From Bacteroidales bacterium (GTDB lineage Bacteria; Bacteroidota; Bacteroidia; Bacteroidales; WCHB1-69), in contig JAIKWD010000007.1 of assembly GCA_024685175.1 (NCBI GenBank), forward strand, positions 1 to 64,000: DNA of 64,000 bases. Direction: 5' to 3'. Below, in pieces: positions 8,347 through 16,581 of this stretch; the first letter of the stretch is position 1, and every line of letters begins with the position of its first letter. Below the pieces are notes generated by a model, which worked only from the letters and a program-made list of their open reading frames with translations, searched no databases and was not told the DNA's origin. The position numbers and the translations under genes were made by a program.

Positions 8347-9543
8347 TTATGCAATTTTTTTGTTGTTGTTCATCAATGCCACGAAGCCCAGATAGAGCAG
8401 GCAGGTCAGCGTGACGATGAAGGCGTATTTCGGAGCCGCATTGGCGGCGGCACCCGTGATGAGCGGCACAATGGCGGCACCCACGATGGCGGTGGTCATC
8501 AAACCGGAAATCTCGTTGGTCTTCTCCGGCATCTTATCCACACAAATGGAGAAGATGAGCGGGAAGATGTTGGCGAAGCCGATACCGATGAGGATGAAAC
8601 TCAACCAAGTGGTGAAGGCGTTGTACGGCAGGAACAGCAACACATTGCCGATGATGGACACTAAGATGGTGAGCACCAGAAAGACGGTAGGTTTGATATG
8701 GCGCAGGCACACTCCACCGAGGAAACGGCCCACAAAGAGAGCGATGATGAGCACAATGTTGCCCAACGCTGGTGTGATGCCCGGGTTGTTCTCAATCAAA
8801 ATGGAAGGAATACGGTTGAACATGGAGGCCTCGGCGCCGCAGTAGAAGAAAATGCCCAGGAACATCATCAAAATGTAGGGGTGGGCCAGCGCCTTGAGGC
8901 AGGTGCCCAGCGTGGTGGGTTGGGTCTCCTCCTTCTCGGCGTTGTTGGGCACGAAAAGGACCACCAGAATCAGTGTGATGAGCAACACGGCGGCGAAGAT
9001 GGGGAAGAGGATGCGGAATCCCATATCGACAGTTTCCGTGGAACCCTCCGGCGTGAAGGAGAACCAGCCGTATTTCATCAGCGAGGTGCCAATCAACACA
9101 AGGATAAGAGATGTAGAGAGCGTGCCGATGGCCTTGACCGACTGGGCGAAGGAGAGCATACTCGAATATTTGCCTTCGGGTGAGACATCCCGCATAAGCG
9201 GATTGCCGGACACCTGCAAGATGGTGGCTCCGGCGCCCATCAACAGCACCGCCAACAAGATGATGGGAAAGTTGAAGGCCATAATGGGCAAAACAGCACC
9301 CAAAAGGAATAGTATCAAGCCGATGGTCAACATCTTCTTCTTGCCGATCTTGGACTGCCAGACACCCGTAGGCACCGAAAGCACGCCAAACATGATCATG
9401 CCAGCGAAGGACACGAATGAGGCCATAAACGGCGAAATCCGGAATGCCTTCTCCACGACGGAAACCAATTGGCCGGCGGCATCGCCGAAACCCATGGCCA
9501 AAAAGACGAAGAATACAGAAACAAGGGATAGAGATTTTTTCAT
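8347..9543 (-). CDS. MFS sugar transporter, FucP/GluP type
   Basis: A 398-aa inner-membrane carrier with about 12 hydrophobic helices. MGFGDAAGQLV in TM1 and the loop IGKKKMLTIG between TM2 and TM3 match the FHS (fucose/glucose-galactose) branch of sugar:H+ symporters. The ORF track uses a TTG; the ATG two codons later (9543) is preferred. It is the first gene of the operon with GH92 mannosidase and is transcribed divergently from the ROK kinase through a shared 65-bp promoter region. The context argues for mannose or a related hexose as substrate, by inference only. Confidence 0.88.
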   Translation of the reverse strand: MKKSLSLVSVFFVFLAMGFGDAAGQLVSVVEKAFRISPFMASFVSFAGMIMFGVLSVPTGVWQSKIGKKKMLTIGLILFLLGAVLPIMAFNFPIILLAVLLMGAGATILQVSGNPLMRDVSPEGKYSSMLSFAQSVKAIGTLSTSLILVLIGTSLMKYGWFSFTPEGSTETVDMGFRILFPIFAAVLLITLILVVLFVPNNAEKEETQPTTLGTCLKALAHPYILMMFLGIFFYCGAEASMFNRIPSILIENNPGITPALGNIVLIIALFVGRFLGGVCLRHIKPTVFLVLTILVSIIGNVLLFLPYNAFTTWLSFILIGIGFANIFPLIFSICVDKMPEKTNEISGLMTTAIVGAAIVPLITGAAANAAPKYAFIVTLTCLLYLGFVALMNNNKKIA

Positions 9544-9565
9544 AAACAATAATTTTAATGAGTTG

Positions 9566-9573
9566 CAAAAATA
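9566..9573 (-). promoter_or_regulatory. -7 element (TATTTTTG) for MFS-GH92 operon
   Basis: On the minus strand TATTTTTG lies 23 bases before the ATG at 9543. A TTTG (complement of 9595-9598) stands 21 bases upstream, a good -33 box. It overlaps the divergent ROK kinase promoter. Confidence 0.7.
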
Positions 9574-9583
9574 CGAAAATAAC

Positions 9584-9591
9584 TATCTTTG
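9584..9591 (+). promoter_or_regulatory. -7 element (TATCTTTG) for ROK kinase
   Basis: TATCTTTG matches TAnnTTTG, 17 bases before the ATG at 9609, giving a very short leader. A TTG at 9563-9565 lies 18 bases upstream. Its -33 region overlaps the opposing -7 box, so the two promoters probably compete. Confidence 0.7.
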
Positions 9592-9608
9592 CAGCAAATT
9601 TTTTCACT

Positions 9609-10709
9609 ATGTATGAAAATGACAAAAGAATAGTAGTGACTCTCGATGCCGGGGGCACACATTTCCGTTTCAATGCTTTGCGCGGCAACAAGCCGATGGT
9701 GGAGACGGTGGAGTATCCATCAGAAGCACATAATCTTGACCTATGTCTGGGCAATTTGGTGCGTGGATTCGAGCAGGTGATCAACCAGCTGCCCGAGCGT
9801 CCGGTGGCCATAAGCTTCGCCTTCCCTGGTCCCGCCGACTATCCTAACGGCATATTCCCCACCCGACTGACCAACTTCCCCGCCTTCGAAGGCGGAGTGG
9901 CGTTAGGACCGTTCTTGGAACGCAAGTTCAACCTGCCGGTATTCATCAACAACGATGCCGACCTGTTCGCGTACGGTGAGGCGTTGGCCGGCGTATTGCC
10001 TGAGGTCAATACCCGACTGCGTGAGTTGGGCAGTGTCAAGGAGTATCACAACCTCATCGGTTTCATCCTCGGCACGGGCTTCGGCATCGGCATCACGAGC
10101 CACGAGCAGATGTATATGGGCGACAACTGCTGTTCGGAAATCTACTGCACCCCCAACAAGTTGGAGCCCGAGCTCATCGTGGAGGAGGGCGTGTCGCAAC
10201 GCGCCGTGTTGCACAACTACAGGTTGTTGGCCGACGACGTGCACAAGGCCGACTACAACGACTCACTCGACATATTCCGAATTGCGGAGGGTGAACTTGC
10301 CGGCGACCGGAAAGCCGCACAGATGGCTTTCGCCCGCTTCGGCGAGGTGGCTGGATACACCATCGCACAAGCCGTCTGTATGCTCGATGGCATCATCGTG
10401 CTGGGCGGCGGACTGTCGAAGTCGCACAAATACTTTATGCCCGCTATGTTGCAAGAGTTACGGGCCACGATGCACACACGCATCGGTGCCACCCTGCCCC
10501 GCGTGCCGTCATACGTCTACAACCTCGAAGACGAAAACGAGTTCCAAGCCTTCGCCAAGGGCGAGCAAAGACGCATCCCCATCTACGGCACCGACGAAAG
10601 CATCGTATGCGACACCCAGAAACGTCTCGGCATCGCCGTTTCCCACATCGGCACCAGCACGGCAGCCACCACCGGCGCCTACTGCTTCGCCCTGCACAAC
10701 CTCAAATAG
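9609..10709 (+). CDS. ROK family sugar kinase
   Basis: Phosphorylates a hexose with ATP in the cytoplasm; glucokinase-like. The 366-aa protein opens with the phosphate-1 motif VVTLDAGGTHFRFNAL. It continues with PGPADYPNG, the sugar-binding/catalytic NNDADLFAYGEA, GTGFGIGI and the phosphate-2 adenosine region IIVLGGGLSKSH. The usual ROK zinc cluster is not evident: the region EIYCTPNK is present, but the CxCGxxGCxE motif is not. The start is the ATG at 9609, right after a TAnnTTTG promoter. It diverges from the transporter-mannosidase operon and likely phosphorylates the imported sugar. Only 8 bases separate it from the next peptidase gene. Confidence 0.85.
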   Translation: MYENDKRIVVTLDAGGTHFRFNALRGNKPMVETVEYPSEAHNLDLCLGNLVRGFEQVINQLPERPVAISFAFPGPADYPNGIFPTRLTNFPAFEGGVALGPFLERKFNLPVFINNDADLFAYGEALAGVLPEVNTRLRELGSVKEYHNLIGFILGTGFGIGITSHEQMYMGDNCCSEIYCTPNKLEPELIVEEGVSQRAVLHNYRLLADDVHKADYNDSLDIFRIAEGELAGDRKAAQMAFARFGEVAGYTIAQAVCMLDGIIVLGGGLSKSHKYFMPAMLQELRATMHTRIGATLPRVPSYVYNLEDENEFQAFAKGEQRRIPIYGTDESIVCDTQKRLGIAVSHIGTSTAATTGAYCFALHNLK

Positions 10710-10717
10710 ACAATGCA

Positions 10718-12040
10718 ATGAAGAAAGTTGTCATAGCCACACTGGTCTTACTCTCTTCCCTGCTCCTGACAGTGAATGCCCAAGACAGCGTGCAGATGCG
10801 TCATTACCTCAAGGACTTATGCTCGCCAGCCATGCATGGACGCGGCTATGCCTACAACGGCGACGCCATCGCCGCCAACTACATCCGCACCCAACTCAAG
10901 CGCATCGGACTTGCTCCTTTTGTCTACCCCGACTACTACGAACGCTACGGCTTCAATGTCCACGCTATGGAGGGACCCGTCTCGGCCACGCTCAACGGCG
11001 ACACCTTACGACCTTGGGAAGATTTTGCCTTCGCCCCTCATACCCGATCCGCCAACGATGAATTCACCCTATTGCCCATAGAGCCCGAAACATTAGCCGA
11101 CCCACGCGCCCTAAAGGAGTTCTGCAACAAAAACACCCGCCATCTGGACAAGAGCCTGCTATATGTCGACTTGAGTCAATGCGAGGACAAGAAGACCGTT
11201 GACAAGGTCAATGAGATGTGCCATTTCATGCACGTCTGGAACGGGCAATACGAGTTTCCCGGACTGGTTATAGGCGTAAAGGAGATTCCGGTCTGGTCGT
11301 TCAGTTACGCCAAGAGTCGCTGCGACTACATTATTGCATACGTCAAAGCCGGTTTGGTGAAGAAGCGCAACTCCAAGATACAACTGCTGTGCACCAACGA
11401 GTACATCTTTCACGAAACACAGAATGTCTGCGCCTTCATTCCGGGCAGTGCCGTCCCCGATAGTTTCATCATCATCACCGCACACTACGACCACTTGGGC
11501 CAGATGGGCGAGGACGTGATGTTCCCGGGTTGTCACGACAACGCCTCCGGCACGGCCACGGCCTTGGACTTGGCGCAATACTTCAAGGACCATCCCTTGC
11601 GCTACTCCACCCTGTTTGTCTTCTTCAGCGGCGAGGAAGCCGGCCTGATGGGGTCGTTTTTCTTTGTGCGCGACTCGATACTCGACTTCTCCAAGATTAA
11701 ATTCGTACTCAACCTCGACCTTCTGTGCGGCGGCAACGATGGCATCACGGTGGTCAACGCCAAAGCGGACAACACGAAGGATTTCTACAACGAATTGGTG
11801 AAGATGAACGAAAAGAAGCACAAGTTGAAAGAGGTTCGGGCGCGCGACAACGCCAACAACAGCGACCACGCCCCCTTCGTCATGAAAGGGTTGCCTGCCG
11901 TGTTTGTCTACACTATGGGCGGCAGGACAGGCGGCTACCATGCCCCGTCCGACACTCCCGAGAACGCCGGTCTGGAGCATTATCACAGGATTGTGAGCCT
12001 GCTCATCAAGGGTATGGAAAAAGTGTGCGGAGGAATGTAG
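10718..12040 (+). CDS. M28 family metallopeptidase (aminopeptidase), exported
   Basis: A 440-aa zinc peptidase of the M28 clan, acting in the periplasm or outside. The signal peptide is MKKVVIATLVLLSSLLLTVNAQ; the ORF track's earlier start lies inside the kinase gene, so the ATG at 10718 is used. Zinc and catalytic motifs occur in order: ITAHYDHLG (His), GCHDNASGTAT (bridging Asp), FFSGEEAGLMGS (Glu pair), VLNLDLLCGG (Asp) and NNSDHAPF (His). It follows the ROK kinase by 8 bases, probably on the same transcript, though no functional link is evident. No T9SS tail. Confidence 0.9.
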   Translation: MKKVVIATLVLLSSLLLTVNAQDSVQMRHYLKDLCSPAMHGRGYAYNGDAIAANYIRTQLKRIGLAPFVYPDYYERYGFNVHAMEGPVSATLNGDTLRPWEDFAFAPHTRSANDEFTLLPIEPETLADPRALKEFCNKNTRHLDKSLLYVDLSQCEDKKTVDKVNEMCHFMHVWNGQYEFPGLVIGVKEIPVWSFSYAKSRCDYIIAYVKAGLVKKRNSKIQLLCTNEYIFHETQNVCAFIPGSAVPDSFIIITAHYDHLGQMGEDVMFPGCHDNASGTATALDLAQYFKDHPLRYSTLFVFFSGEEAGLMGSFFFVRDSILDFSKIKFVLNLDLLCGGNDGITVVNAKADNTKDFYNELVKMNEKKHKLKEVRARDNANNSDHAPFVMKGLPAVFVYTMGGRTGGYHAPSDTPENAGLEHYHRIVSLLIKGMEKVCGGM

Positions 12041-12330
12041 CGTCAATCGTCATGCGATTTATTTCGACAAGACCAACACTACTAAAGTCCGTCAGGCGGC
12101 GTATGATGACTTGTAGAAGGAACGCCGCTTTCTTCCGCACGCAGTCCTACGGACTGCATCGCTTGGTAGCGTTGGGATGTGAAGAGAGGAAATATCGCAC
12201 GCCGTAGGTGTGCGGGAATACATCAAAGCTGAACAATTCCTTACCTCACCCGCGGTGCGGGGTGCGCATGCGTTTATGTGAAAATGAAATCGCCGCGGAA
12301 AGGGAGGATTCGATAATGAAGCATAGCAAA
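12041..12330. other. Intergenic stretch with short 3-base-loop palindromes, left edge of the AT-rich island
   Basis: No gene is visible. The stretch holds at least three compact hairpins with three-base loops: GCAGTCC-TAC-GGACTGC (12141-12157), CGCACGCC-GTA-GGTGTGCG (12196-12214, one G-T pair) and ACCCGC-GGT-GCGGGGT (12248-12263, one bulge). Such clusters resemble REP-like intergenic repeats. Base composition changes sharply here, from GC-rich housekeeping genes to the AT-rich operon. Confidence 0.65.
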
Positions 12331-13404
12331 TTAATTAAGATAATCCATTAGATTCCTCGACCTACTCGTGTGATACAACTTTCTAATAGCTCTGTCTTTA
12401 ATCTGCCGAACGCGTTCTCGCGTTAAGTCATATTTTTTGCCAATCTCATCAAGAGTCATTGAGACACAGCCCCTGAGACCAAAGTAACATCGAATCACAT
12501 CAACTTCACGCAGTTTCAGAGTGGAAAGAGAACGTTCCACCTCAATTTGCAACGACTGATAAATAAGTTCTTTTTCAGGAGTACAAGGTAAATCACTTTC
12601 ATAATCATCCAACTCTTCAATGCAGACTATGTCTTTAAGATTATCAGGCAATTGGAAAAGAAATGATAATTTTTCTCCATCGAGAGATTCATCCAACTCC
12701 ACATCATTCACAGAGGGCGAAAAACCTGTTAATTGTTCAAATTTTTCTTTAAATTGTTGTATTTTCCGATAACTAATCTGTTGATTAATGGGTAATCTTA
12801 TTAAAAATGGCAAATACGTCATTGAATATGCGATTGCTTGACGGATCCAATATTTTGCGTAATTGTAAAAACTAAAGTTTTGTGAATCATCAAAATGCTC
12901 TATAGCTTTGAGGAGACCAAGATTTCCTTCTTGTATTAAGTCCTCAAATAAAACGCCGTCTTTCCTATATAGATAAGCAATGCCAACGACCAATTTCTGC
13001 TGACTTTTTACAATCAAATCATACGCATTACGGTCACCATTTTTGTAACGTCTGAATAATTCGACAATCTCTTCATTTGAATACAACCGATATCTTGACA
13101 AATTGAGAACATAAGCGCGAAGAGAATCACTAATGAAATCTTGAAGATAACGCTCAAAATTATACCGCTTTGGCTCTGCAAGTGGAGCTATCAGAGGATC
13201 TTCTTTTGATTCATCTAAATAGATCGCCCCTTCTATTGCAAACCATAATGAAGAACTATCTTGATACCAATAAGAGATATTATCGACAGAGTACATAACT
13301 TTTGCAACATAATACTTGTCTAAATTCAATTTTCTTGCAATTTCTTTGATCTTAAGACCTGTACTATGTAAAAGCAGTACGTAAATACTCTTAATTTCCT
13401 CCAT
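12331..13404 (-). CDS. Sigma-70 family RNA polymerase sigma factor, last gene of defence-like operon
   Basis: Directs RNA polymerase to promoters. In this 357-aa protein the N-terminal 40 residues look like a helix-turn-helix (GLKIKEIARKLNLDKYYV) instead of region 1.1. Region 2 (about 105-190) is well conserved, with LIQEGNLGLLKAIEHFD and YAKYWIRQAIAYS. Region 3 follows, and region 4 (about 285-350) ends TLDEIGKKYDLTRERVRQIK. It is thus a full group 2-like sigma, not an ECF. The start ATG shares one base with the upstream stop (TAATG), implying translational coupling to the 149-aa gene. It is AT-rich like its operon and unlike the chromosomal flanks. Its target promoters are unknown; a role inside the methylase-helicase-ATPase system is inferred from the coupling. 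Confidence 0.9.
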   Translation of the reverse strand: MEEIKSIYVLLLHSTGLKIKEIARKLNLDKYYVAKVMYSVDNISYWYQDSSSLWFAIEGAIYLDESKEDPLIAPLAEPKRYNFERYLQDFISDSLRAYVLNLSRYRLYSNEEIVELFRRYKNGDRNAYDLIVKSQQKLVVGIAYLYRKDGVLFEDLIQEGNLGLLKAIEHFDDSQNFSFYNYAKYWIRQAIAYSMTYLPFLIRLPINQQISYRKIQQFKEKFEQLTGFSPSVNDVELDESLDGEKLSFLFQLPDNLKDIVCIEELDDYESDLPCTPEKELIYQSLQIEVERSLSTLKLREVDVIRCYFGLRGCVSMTLDEIGKKYDLTRERVRQIKDRAIRKLYHTSRSRNLMDYLN

Positions 13405-13853
13405 TATCCTTTATCTATCGTCTTCATAAACTCTAATATCTCCTCACACCAACCTATTAGACATTTTGTTCGACGATCAATAACTGCTTCACCATATTCC
13501 GGATAAAGAGCAGCAACAAGCTTTTTCCCGTCTTTAATCACTTGTTTCTTAGGATACAAAGCTGTTTTGGCAAACAATTGACCAATAAGTTCGTGCTTTA
13601 TGATTAACTCAAATATCCTTATTTTGGTTTTTGGGGGGTCTTTCATAATATCCTCTCCCAATGGAGTCAATGTGAGATCTTCATTGATTAAATCTAGAAA
13701 ATAACATGCATTTGAATAATAGGAGGCCTGACGTAATTCGAATTCATTAAACGATGCTATATCTGCCAACGTACAATTCATTGTATTACCAATGAGTTTG
13801 AACGTCCTGATGACTGTTGCCAGTGTATTTGCTTGAGGGAGAAGCTTTTTCAT
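13404..13853 (-). CDS. Small protein with winged-helix-like fold, function unknown
   Basis: 149 aa. The stretch NCTLADIASFNEFELRQASYY followed by LTLTPLGEDIM reads as recognition helices plus a wing, typical of MarR-like winged-helix modules. A later RRTKCLIGWCEEI resembles the closing helix of winged-helix modules attached to restriction-associated ATPases (DUF7226-like, from memory, not searched). It lies 3 bases after the 151-aa gene and overlaps the sigma factor start by one base. A DNA-binding regulator or a specificity subunit of the operon's complex are both possible. Confidence 0.6.
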   Translation of the reverse strand: MKKLLPQANTLATVIRTFKLIGNTMNCTLADIASFNEFELRQASYYSNACYFLDLINEDLTLTPLGEDIMKDPPKTKIRIFELIIKHELIGQLFAKTALYPKKQVIKDGKKLVAALYPEYGEAVIDRRTKCLIGWCEEILEFMKTIDKG

Positions 13854-13856
13854 ATT

Positions 13857-14312
13857 TTAAATATCCATTAGGTCATTCTGAACCAGCATAGTATAATACT
13901 TATGCAAGATGGTATATCTGTCGTTCTTGCTTTTGTCTGCAAAATCCACCCCAAGTTTTTTACATAGAATAGGGAAACCTCCGTTTGCATAACACTCAAA
14001 TGCTTCATACATTTTATTTCGATCAGGATCATCCTTGTCTCGTGCTTGTAATACGGATTGATTACCCTCCTTCATATAGGCGAGGAAATTCATTATCTCC
14101 TTTTCTCGTTCTTCGAAAAAAGTCACCTGAACGGGTTCTGCCTTATTGGAAAAAGGAACGTATGCCTGATTCGCATAACCGATTAGGGAGGAGATAGTCA
14201 GTATTTGAGGATATCCACTGAAAACCCTCAAATCTCTTACTAAATATCGCATCTGCTCTTCTTGGTCTTGGTTGCGATTTATACGATAGGTGGTATCTAT
14301 ATTGATTGGCAT
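13857..14312 (-). CDS. Hypothetical protein, middle of defence-like operon
   Basis: 151 aa, soluble, no signal peptide or membrane segment. I do not recognise the family. It is predicted alpha/beta with a charged helical centre (VTFFEEREKEIMNFLAYMKEG) and ends VQNDLMDI. The two cysteines are far apart, so no metal site is apparent. It starts 6 bases after the ATPase gene and ends 3 bases before the winged-helix gene, so it belongs to the same translation-coupled block. A partner subunit of the ATPase is a reasonable guess from position only. Confidence 0.6.
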   Translation of the reverse strand: MPINIDTTYRINRNQDQEEQMRYLVRDLRVFSGYPQILTISSLIGYANQAYVPFSNKAEPVQVTFFEEREKEIMNFLAYMKEGNQSVLQARDKDDPDRNKMYEAFECYANGGFPILCKKLGVDFADKSKNDRYTILHKYYTMLVQNDLMDI

Positions 14313-14318
14313 GGCGAT

Positions 14319-16403
14319 TTATATTATGTAAGTTATACTTTCTTTTTCATTTTTGAGTAGTTTTGTCTTGGAACACACTTCGGGTTCAACAAAAGCAGCA
14401 ACCCCTCCATAGCTCTTATCATCAGCCATTAGAATTATTTGACTGGCAAAAGTATGAATATATTGGGCCACATTCTCTAAGTTTTTGCCACTCAACTCTG
14501 TAAATGGGGAATCTATGAGGAAAGGATAATCATGCGAAACTTTCAATTTATCCGTAGTTCTATCCTCATTGGAATAATCCAAAATAGCTTTGGCAAAGGC
14601 CAGTGAATTAACTTTGCTCTGTCCCGTTGATTTACCCTCGACAACTTTAAGGATGATCTTTTCATGTATCTCACTTTCAGACAAGCCTTCATGTTGCAGA
14701 GTTTTCAGCTCTCCACTATTTGTCCATGCAGTACGCAACGTGTCATATTTGCTCTTCACGTATGTTACAAGACGATACTTGTCTTTTTTTGTATGTTGAC
14801 ACAAATAGATGCGTCTTCCCTTATCTTCACTTAGCATAGAATATGCCTTTGTAAGATAATCATTGATACTTATTAGGGATAATTCGCTATTACGTTCACC
14901 AATTTTCTCAATTGCAGCTTTGTATAGATCCAATACGTTCAACTGTTCTTCGAGATACTTGAGCACCTCTTGGCTTCCTGAAGCAGATTCTAACTCTGTT
15001 TTTGCTTCTTTCAGACGTTTTTCTTTTCGCTCCTTTTCTCGAGTGATTCGTTCTTCGTCTTTATTCAAACCACCTTGCTGCTGTAATAGTCTGGCTCGTT
15101 CTGCTTCAAGTTCTCTTATAATTCCTGAAACGTTAGTTACCAATGATTGTGAGATTTCTGAAAGATCGGCCTTAATAGTTGCAACTTCTTCTTCGTCTTT
15201 TTTCATAGCATCATAAGCTTCCTTCAACAATTTCCCTGTACGTTTCTTCTCACCTTCGAATTGTTTGGCCATATATAAAAGTGTGCTACTGATATTATCT
15301 GGAGGAAGTGTTGACAACATATCCTCTAAATGTTTGATAACATCAGTACTCATATCACAGCCACAAATGCATTTTGGGCGTTTTAGAATGCTTTTGACAG
15401 CCTCTACAGTTAATCCTGCAGGAATATCGACATTGTCAATTGAATTCTTAACATCAATAACTAAACGATCTGTTACTAATGCATATCCATCTGACAATCT
15501 TTGATAAAATGTCTCAGTGCTTTTATCAAAGTTTCTTTTAGCCCTATCTAAATCTTTCTCTAACCCTTTACGTTTCTGTTCAAGTTGCTTCGCGTCTTCC
15601 AGTTCAGATAATCGTTGTGAAATTTCTTCCAATTTGCCAGACACTTGTCCTTGGTTGATTTCTATTCCGTGAAGATTAATGTCAGCATCTTCAATACCTT
15701 CTTCTAATTCCTCTATTTCCTTTTCAAGTTCTTCAGCAGAATTATTACCGGTATTTCGGCTTATTCTTTTTTTGTCATTATGAATATCTTTTTTTACATC
15801 TTTTATTTCACCCATACAAAGTTCAAATAACTTTTCATTTGTAACGAGCGAAATTACATTCTTAATTGTAGTCTTAGATTGGTCGTCAACCATGTTGAGT
15901 TTCTTCATGCGTTCACCATCGAATGTAATTCCTTCCAAAATCGATTTTGGTATTATTCTGGATAGTAATTCCTCAACTATTTCCTTATTTGTTTCAGGTA
16001 TTGTACGTGCTCCGTTAGCTTCAGTATGACTTAACTCCACTTTTTCGTTTGAGGTTACTTTATCATTCAATCGCATGAAGGTCTCAGTACGCTTGACGAA
16101 ATACTCCGTTCCTTTGTTAGTAAAGGATAGCTCTACCCAGCAATCTACAGAATTTGCGTGCCTCTCCACTTCTAGTTTATGGTGTAGGGCAGAGTTTAGA
16201 GAATAAGGGGTCTCTTCCTTCTCGCGCATACTCTTGAAGTTAAAACCATAAAGCACCCACTGGAAAGAGAAAAGCATCTCTGTTTTACCAGAACCATTGA
16301 CACCCATCACCAATGAAATATTCTTTGTGTTTGTCGTGTCAAACTTAATTGTAAGGTCCTTGAAACAACGATAGTTGTGGTATCTTATATAATTGATCTT
16401 CAT
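14319..16403 (-). CDS. SMC/Rad50/DndD-like AAA ATPase
   Basis: A 694-aa ATPase of the SMC-like class found in DNA repair and defence. The head begins KINYIRYHNYRCFKDLTIKF and carries Walker A GVNGSGKTEM (about residue 40). Long coiled-coil arms span roughly 200-330 and 370-500. Between them is a cysteine-rich tip, PKCICGCDM (about 340-348), reminiscent of a Rad50/DndD zinc hook but with CxCxC spacing. The C-terminal head has an ABC-signature-like STGQSKVNSLAFAKAILD and Walker B YPFLIDSPF. The track starts at 16427 from a non-ATG codon; ATG 16415 and 16403 are in frame, and 16403 (MKINYIRY) best fits family starts. It follows the 57-aa gene by 4 bases. It probably loads on or senses DNA together with the helicase. 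Confidence 0.85.
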   Translation of the reverse strand: MKINYIRYHNYRCFKDLTIKFDTTNTKNISLVMGVNGSGKTEMLFSFQWVLYGFNFKSMREKEETPYSLNSALHHKLEVERHANSVDCWVELSFTNKGTEYFVKRTETFMRLNDKVTSNEKVELSHTEANGARTIPETNKEIVEELLSRIIPKSILEGITFDGERMKKLNMVDDQSKTTIKNVISLVTNEKLFELCMGEIKDVKKDIHNDKKRISRNTGNNSAEELEKEIEELEEGIEDADINLHGIEINQGQVSGKLEEISQRLSELEDAKQLEQKRKGLEKDLDRAKRNFDKSTETFYQRLSDGYALVTDRLVIDVKNSIDNVDIPAGLTVEAVKSILKRPKCICGCDMSTDVIKHLEDMLSTLPPDNISSTLLYMAKQFEGEKKRTGKLLKEAYDAMKKDEEEVATIKADLSEISQSLVTNVSGIIRELEAERARLLQQQGGLNKDEERITREKERKEKRLKEAKTELESASGSQEVLKYLEEQLNVLDLYKAAIEKIGERNSELSLISINDYLTKAYSMLSEDKGRRIYLCQHTKKDKYRLVTYVKSKYDTLRTAWTNSGELKTLQHEGLSESEIHEKIILKVVEGKSTGQSKVNSLAFAKAILDYSNEDRTTDKLKVSHDYPFLIDSPFTELSGKNLENVAQYIHTFASQIILMADDKSYGGVAAFVEPEVCSKTKLLKNEKESITYII

Positions 16404-16407
16404 AGGG

Positions 16408-16581
16408 CTAATCATTATTAACAACACTTCTCACAACCTCTTCAAGTTGTGATTTTAATTGCTTATTATTTCCTGTTTCTTGACAGGTCTTAGCATAATT
16501 CAAGAACTTCCAAAAGCCCTCTTTTTGAGCTTCCGTGAAATGAAGTTCTTCTAACACTTCTTCAATCGGGTTCTGATTCAT
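16408..16581 (-). CDS. 57-aa protein missed by the ORF track, between helicase and ATPase
   Basis: An ATG at 16581 opens a 57-codon frame ending TAG at 16410-16408: MNQNPIEEVLEELHFTEAQK...SVVNND. Its start overlaps the helicase 3' end by 20 bases and its stop is 4 bases before the ATPase ATG, so it exactly fills what would otherwise be a 158-base gap in a packed operon. It is acidic and helical with no signal or membrane segment. It falls below the 60-aa limit of the ORF track. I do not recognise the family. A small adaptor between helicase and ATPase is plausible but untested. Confidence 0.72.
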   Translation of the reverse strand: MNQNPIEEVLEELHFTEAQKEGFWKFLNYAKTCQETGNNKQLKSQLEEVVRSVVNND

